64,000 nt of DNA from positions 248,001 to 312,000 of the forward strand of contig NZ_VOBG01000002.1 of NCBI RefSeq assembly GCF_008369295.1, read 5' to 3'. The position numbers and the translations under genes were made by a program. Of the stretch, positions 61,969 through 64,000 are shown one piece after another. Each line of letters starts with the position of its first letter. Position 1 is the stretch's first letter. Under the pieces are notes generated by a model that worked only from the letters and a program-made list of their open reading frames with translations, made no database searches and had not been told where the DNA came from. Source of the DNA: Pseudomonas sp. ANT_H4 (GTDB taxonomy: Bacteria; Pseudomonadota; Gammaproteobacteria; Pseudomonadales; Pseudomonadaceae).

Positions 61969-62736
61969 GTGATGAGCGAAGCGATCAAACAGCCTGCAAG
62001 CCCTGAAGGCATTATCCAGATGCAGGGCGTCAACAAGTGGTACGGCCAGTTCCATGTGTTGAAAGATATCAATCTCAACGTCAAGCAGGGCGAGCGTATC
62101 GTGCTGTGTGGCCCGTCGGGTTCCGGCAAGTCCACCACCATCCGCTGCCTTAACCGCCTGGAAGAACACCAGCAAGGCCGCATCGTGGTCGATGGCGTGG
62201 AGCTGACCAACGACCTCAAGCAGATCGAAACGGTCCGCCGTGAAGTCGGCATGGTGTTCCAGCACTTCAACCTGTTCCCGCACCTGACCATCCTGCAAAA
62301 CTGCACGCTGGCGCCGATGTGGGTGCGCAAGATGCCCAAGCGCAAGGCTGAAGAAATTGCCATGCATTACCTGGAGCGCGTGCGCATTCCGGAGCAGGCC
62401 CACAAGTTCCCGGGGCAACTGTCCGGCGGCCAGCAACAGCGCGTGGCGATTGCCCGGGCGCTGTGCATGAAGCCGAAAATCATGCTGTTCGATGAGCCGA
62501 CGTCGGCACTCGATCCGGAAATGGTGAAAGAGGTGCTGGACACCATGATCGGCCTGGCTGAAGACGGCATGACCATGCTCTGCGTAACCCACGAGATGGG
62601 CTTTGCCCGTACTGTGGCGAACCGGGTGATCTTCATGGACAAGGGTGAGATCGTTGAACAGGCGGCGCCGAATGACTTCTTCGATAATCCGCAGAATGAT
62701 CGGACCAAGTTGTTCTTGAGCCAGATTCTGCATTGA
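61969..62736 (+). CDS. aapP: AapP, L-amino acid ABC ATPase
   Basis: This 255-residue ATPase powers uptake. Walker A is GPSGSGKST, the signature is LSGGQQQR, Walker B is [14 protein letters not shown], and the switch His is in CVTHEMGFA. It has the sequence style of the polar amino acid class (HisP/GlnQ). It is the last gene of the operon and is followed by a terminator. Confidence 0.96.
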   Translation: MMSEAIKQPASPEGIIQMQGVNKWYGQFHVLKDINLNVKQGERIVLCGPSGSGKSTTIRCLNRLEEHQQGRIVVDGVELTNDLKQIETVRREVGMVFQHFNLFPHLTILQNCTLAPMWVRKMPKRKAEEIAMHYLERVRIPEQAHKFPGQLSGGQQQRVAIARALCMKPKIMLFDEPTSALDPEMVKEVLDTMIGLAEDGMTMLCVTHEMGFARTVANRVIFMDKGEIVEQAAPNDFFDNPQNDRTKLFLSQILH

Positions 62737-62758
62737 TCTGTGGATGATGCTTAAAAGT

Positions 62759-62786
62759 AAACCCGGCCTAGTGCCGGGTTTATTGT
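62759..62786 (+). terminator. Terminator of the aap operon
   Basis: A 9-bp stem (AAACCCGGC and GCCGGGTTT) with a 5-bp loop is followed by ATTGTTT. It lies about 23 bp after the aapP stop. The A-rich upstream arm means it could also work in reverse. Confidence 0.85.
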
Positions 62787-62793
62787 TTGGGGC

Positions 62794-62942
62794 TCAGGAA
62801 ACCGTGAGGTTTTCATGTTCCTTGTGCTCGGTGTATTTGAAGGTTCCCCGCACTTCTGGAATTCCCCGCCAGAAAGATCATCGACACGCCGCTCCATGCC
62901 TTTGACGCTAATGGTTGCGCAGCGACCCTTGAAACCCGTCAT
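62794..62942 (-). pseudogene. Possible relic of a small protein gene
   Basis: Two frames of the minus strand encode protein-like text. One reads FKGRCATISVKGMERRVDDL and then GGEFQKCGEP, resembling the zinc-ribbon part of YgiT/MqsA-type antitoxins. Another frame reads FWRGIPEVRGTFKYTEHKEH and ends at a stop at 62794. A frameshift could join them, but the halves may be unrelated and no start or full domain is present. The rest of the 305-bp gap before the gntR gene holds only the sites listed separately. Confidence 0.2.
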
Positions 62943-63009
62943 GGCGTTGTCACGTAAACAACCCTAGTACGTTGCCCTTGTAGGTAAGTCTGACTACCAT
63001 GCAGGGAAA

Positions 63010-63044
63010 TTCATCCTATGATTGGATGAAAGGCGAATCCTATG
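63010..63044 (+). promoter_or_regulatory. Candidate operator over the gntR translation start
   Basis: A perfect 7-bp inverted repeat, TTCATCC-N7-GGATGAA, covers 63010-63030. In addition ATCCTATGA occurs twice (63013-63021 and 63036-63044), the second copy spanning the start codon. The site overlaps the ribosome-binding region (AAAGG), so autoregulation by the GntR protein is likely. Confidence 0.5.
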
Positions 63045-63701
63045 ACAGACATTGCTCCACTGATAAAACGCTCCCTGGTTGATCAGGCCCTGGAGCAACT
63101 GCGCCAGCGTATCAACCAGGGGAAATGGGCGATCGGTGAGCGCCTGCCTACCGAACCCGAGCTGTCCGCCGAACTGGGCATCAGCCGCAATACCGTGCGC
63201 GAGGCCATGCGCGTGCTGGCGTTTTGCGGGTTGATCGAGATTCGCCAGGGCGATGGCAGTTACCTGCGCTCAATGACCGACCCGCTGGGGGCGATGAAAG
63301 CCTTGTCCCACTGCTCTCTGGCCCAGGCCCAGGAGACGCGGCAGATTCTCGAAGTCGAAGCCATAGGCCTGGCTGCGCTACGCCGTACCGATGAAGACCT
63401 ACACGCCCTGCGCCTGGCATTAAGCGCCAGCGGCGAGCATTACCACGGCGATCTGGAGCACTACATCAGCTGCGATCTGGTGTTCCACAAACGCCTGGTG
63501 GACGCCGCCCACAACCCCGCCTTGAGCGAGCTGTACCAGTACTTCTCCAGCATCGTCGGCGCCCAGTTGCGCCAAACCCTCAATATCAAACCTCGCCGCC
63601 AATCGGTGTTCGACCTGCATGCCGAGCTGCTCGATGCGGTGGAGCAACAGGACCCGGAACGTGCCAAGGCCCTTTGCCGGCAGTTGATCAATGAACCTTG
63701 A
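63042..63701 (+). CDS. GntR-family regulator, FadR/FCD type
   Basis: This 219-residue regulator has an N-terminal winged helix (LPTEPELSAELGISRNTVREAMRVL, residues about 37-61) and a C-terminal all-helical FCD ligand-binding domain (ILEVEAIGLAAL, DLVFHKRLVDAAHNPAL, HAELLDAVEQQDPERA) with the His residues that normally bind a metal. FCD regulators sense small carboxylates. It ends 13 bp before an MFS transporter gene, which is its likely partner or target. Confidence 0.9.
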   Translation: MTDIAPLIKRSLVDQALEQLRQRINQGKWAIGERLPTEPELSAELGISRNTVREAMRVLAFCGLIEIRQGDGSYLRSMTDPLGAMKALSHCSLAQAQETRQILEVEAIGLAALRRTDEDLHALRLALSASGEHYHGDLEHYISCDLVFHKRLVDAAHNPALSELYQYFSSIVGAQLRQTLNIKPRRQSVFDLHAELLDAVEQQDPERAKALCRQLINEP

Positions 63702-63714
63702 AGCCGAGAACATC

Positions 63715-64000
63715 ATGTTCAGTACAGAAAAGCGCCGTACAGAAAAGCGCCGTACAGAAAAGCTCCGGCCTGAAAATACCCCGCGCAAGGCCGAGCTGGA
63801 AGAGCTGCTGATCGATGCCGAAGCCGATGATGACGAGGTTCAGCACAATCATCCGCTGGTGAGTCGCCCCTGGCTGTTGCTGCTGGGCTTGATCCTGGTG
63901 GCGCTGAACTTGCGTCCGGCGTTGTCGAGCATGTCGCCCTTGCTCAGCGAAGTGTCCGTCAGCCTCGGCCTGTCGGCGGCCAAGGCTGGTCTGCTGACCA
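63715..64000 (+). CDS. CynX/NimT-type MFS transporter (3' end outside window)
   Basis: Only the first 95 codons are inside the window. A charged N-terminal tail of about 55 residues contains three tandem copies of a TEKRR-like unit and an acidic stretch (LEELLIDAEADDDEV), and is followed by the first membrane helix (LLLLGLILVALNLRPALSSM). LNLRPALSSMSPLL is typical of the CynX/NimT group of the major facilitator superfamily. The start is uncertain: in-frame ATGs lie at 63691 and 63715, and a GTG just before the first helix would drop the tail. Confidence 0.75.
   Translation, partial: MFSTEKRRTEKRRTEKLRPENTPRKAELEELLIDAEADDDEVQHNHPLVSRPWLLLLGLILVALNLRPALSSMSPLLSEVSVSLGLSAAKAGLLT
63722..63766 (+). 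repeat. 15-bp tandem repeat, three copies, in the MFS gene
   Basis: GTACAGAAAAGCGCC occurs twice exactly (63722-63736, 63737-63751) and a third time with one change (63752-63766). The period is five codons, so copy-number change would keep the reading frame. Confidence 0.9.

Noticed and set aside
62751..62942. 63-codon minus-strand frame as an intact gene
   Set aside because: It runs through the aap terminator and has no ribosome-binding site; kept only as a possible relic.

Overview
The window is a chromosomal segment of a Pseudomonas from the P. fluorescens group. The support is gene content and order, protein sequences that read as near-copies of known Pseudomonas proteins, high GC with G/C-ending codons, and intergenic REP/REPIN palindromes typical of this group. 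I see no prophage, integrase, transposase, CRISPR array, rRNA or tRNA. Most of the window is core genome.

Layout. 1-8988 (+) is the 3' part of the division and cell-wall cluster: ftsW (5' end outside the window), murG, murC, ddlB, ftsQ, ftsA, ftsZ, then lpxC behind its own promoter and followed by a terminator. 9042-13553 (-) holds two tandem paralogous membrane diguanylate cyclases and an OprD-type porin. 13869-20168 (-) is one operon for an RND efflux pump (adaptor, pump, response regulator, sensor kinase), with a candidate regulator-binding palcindrome-like inverted repeat just upstream. 20384-25330 is a mixed set: a small unknown protein, a Cys-cluster protein, an acetyltransferase, CheV, a 2-hydroxyacid dehydrogenase bracketed by repeats, and a LysR regulator. 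25512-30278 (+) is an AaeAB-like exporter operon that also carries its outer-membrane channel, divergent from the LysR gene.

32260-48652 (-) is the complete alginate operon in canonical order: algD, alg8, alg44, algK, algE, algG, algX, algL, algI, algJ, algF, algA. AlgD and AlgA make GDP-mannuronate. Alg8 and Alg44 polymerise it under c-di-GMP control. AlgG, AlgX, AlgL, AlgI, AlgJ and AlgF epimerise, acetylate and edit the polymer. AlgK and AlgE export it. A good AlgU (sigma-22) promoter match lies about 470 bp before algD, and a strong terminator follows algA. The operon is interrupted by a REPIN between algF and algA and by another repeat between algD and alg8.

49474-58093 carries yaaA, a polysaccharide-deacetylase-like protein with altered metal ligands, a PIN-PhoH protein, moaC-moaD-moaE, dauA, rhlB and an EstB-type carboxylesterase. 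58554-62736 (+) is the aapJQMP amino-acid ABC importer with a likely Hfq/Crc site over its ribosome-binding region. The window ends with a GntR/FCD regulator and the start of a CynX-type MFS transporter.

No clearly undescribed multi-gene system is visible. The best leads are regulatory or structural: the pump operon control site, the terminator between the porin gene and its upstream DNA, the two REPINs that share a spacer, the altered deacetylase, the gntR operator and the in-frame 15-bp tandem repeat at the end of the window.
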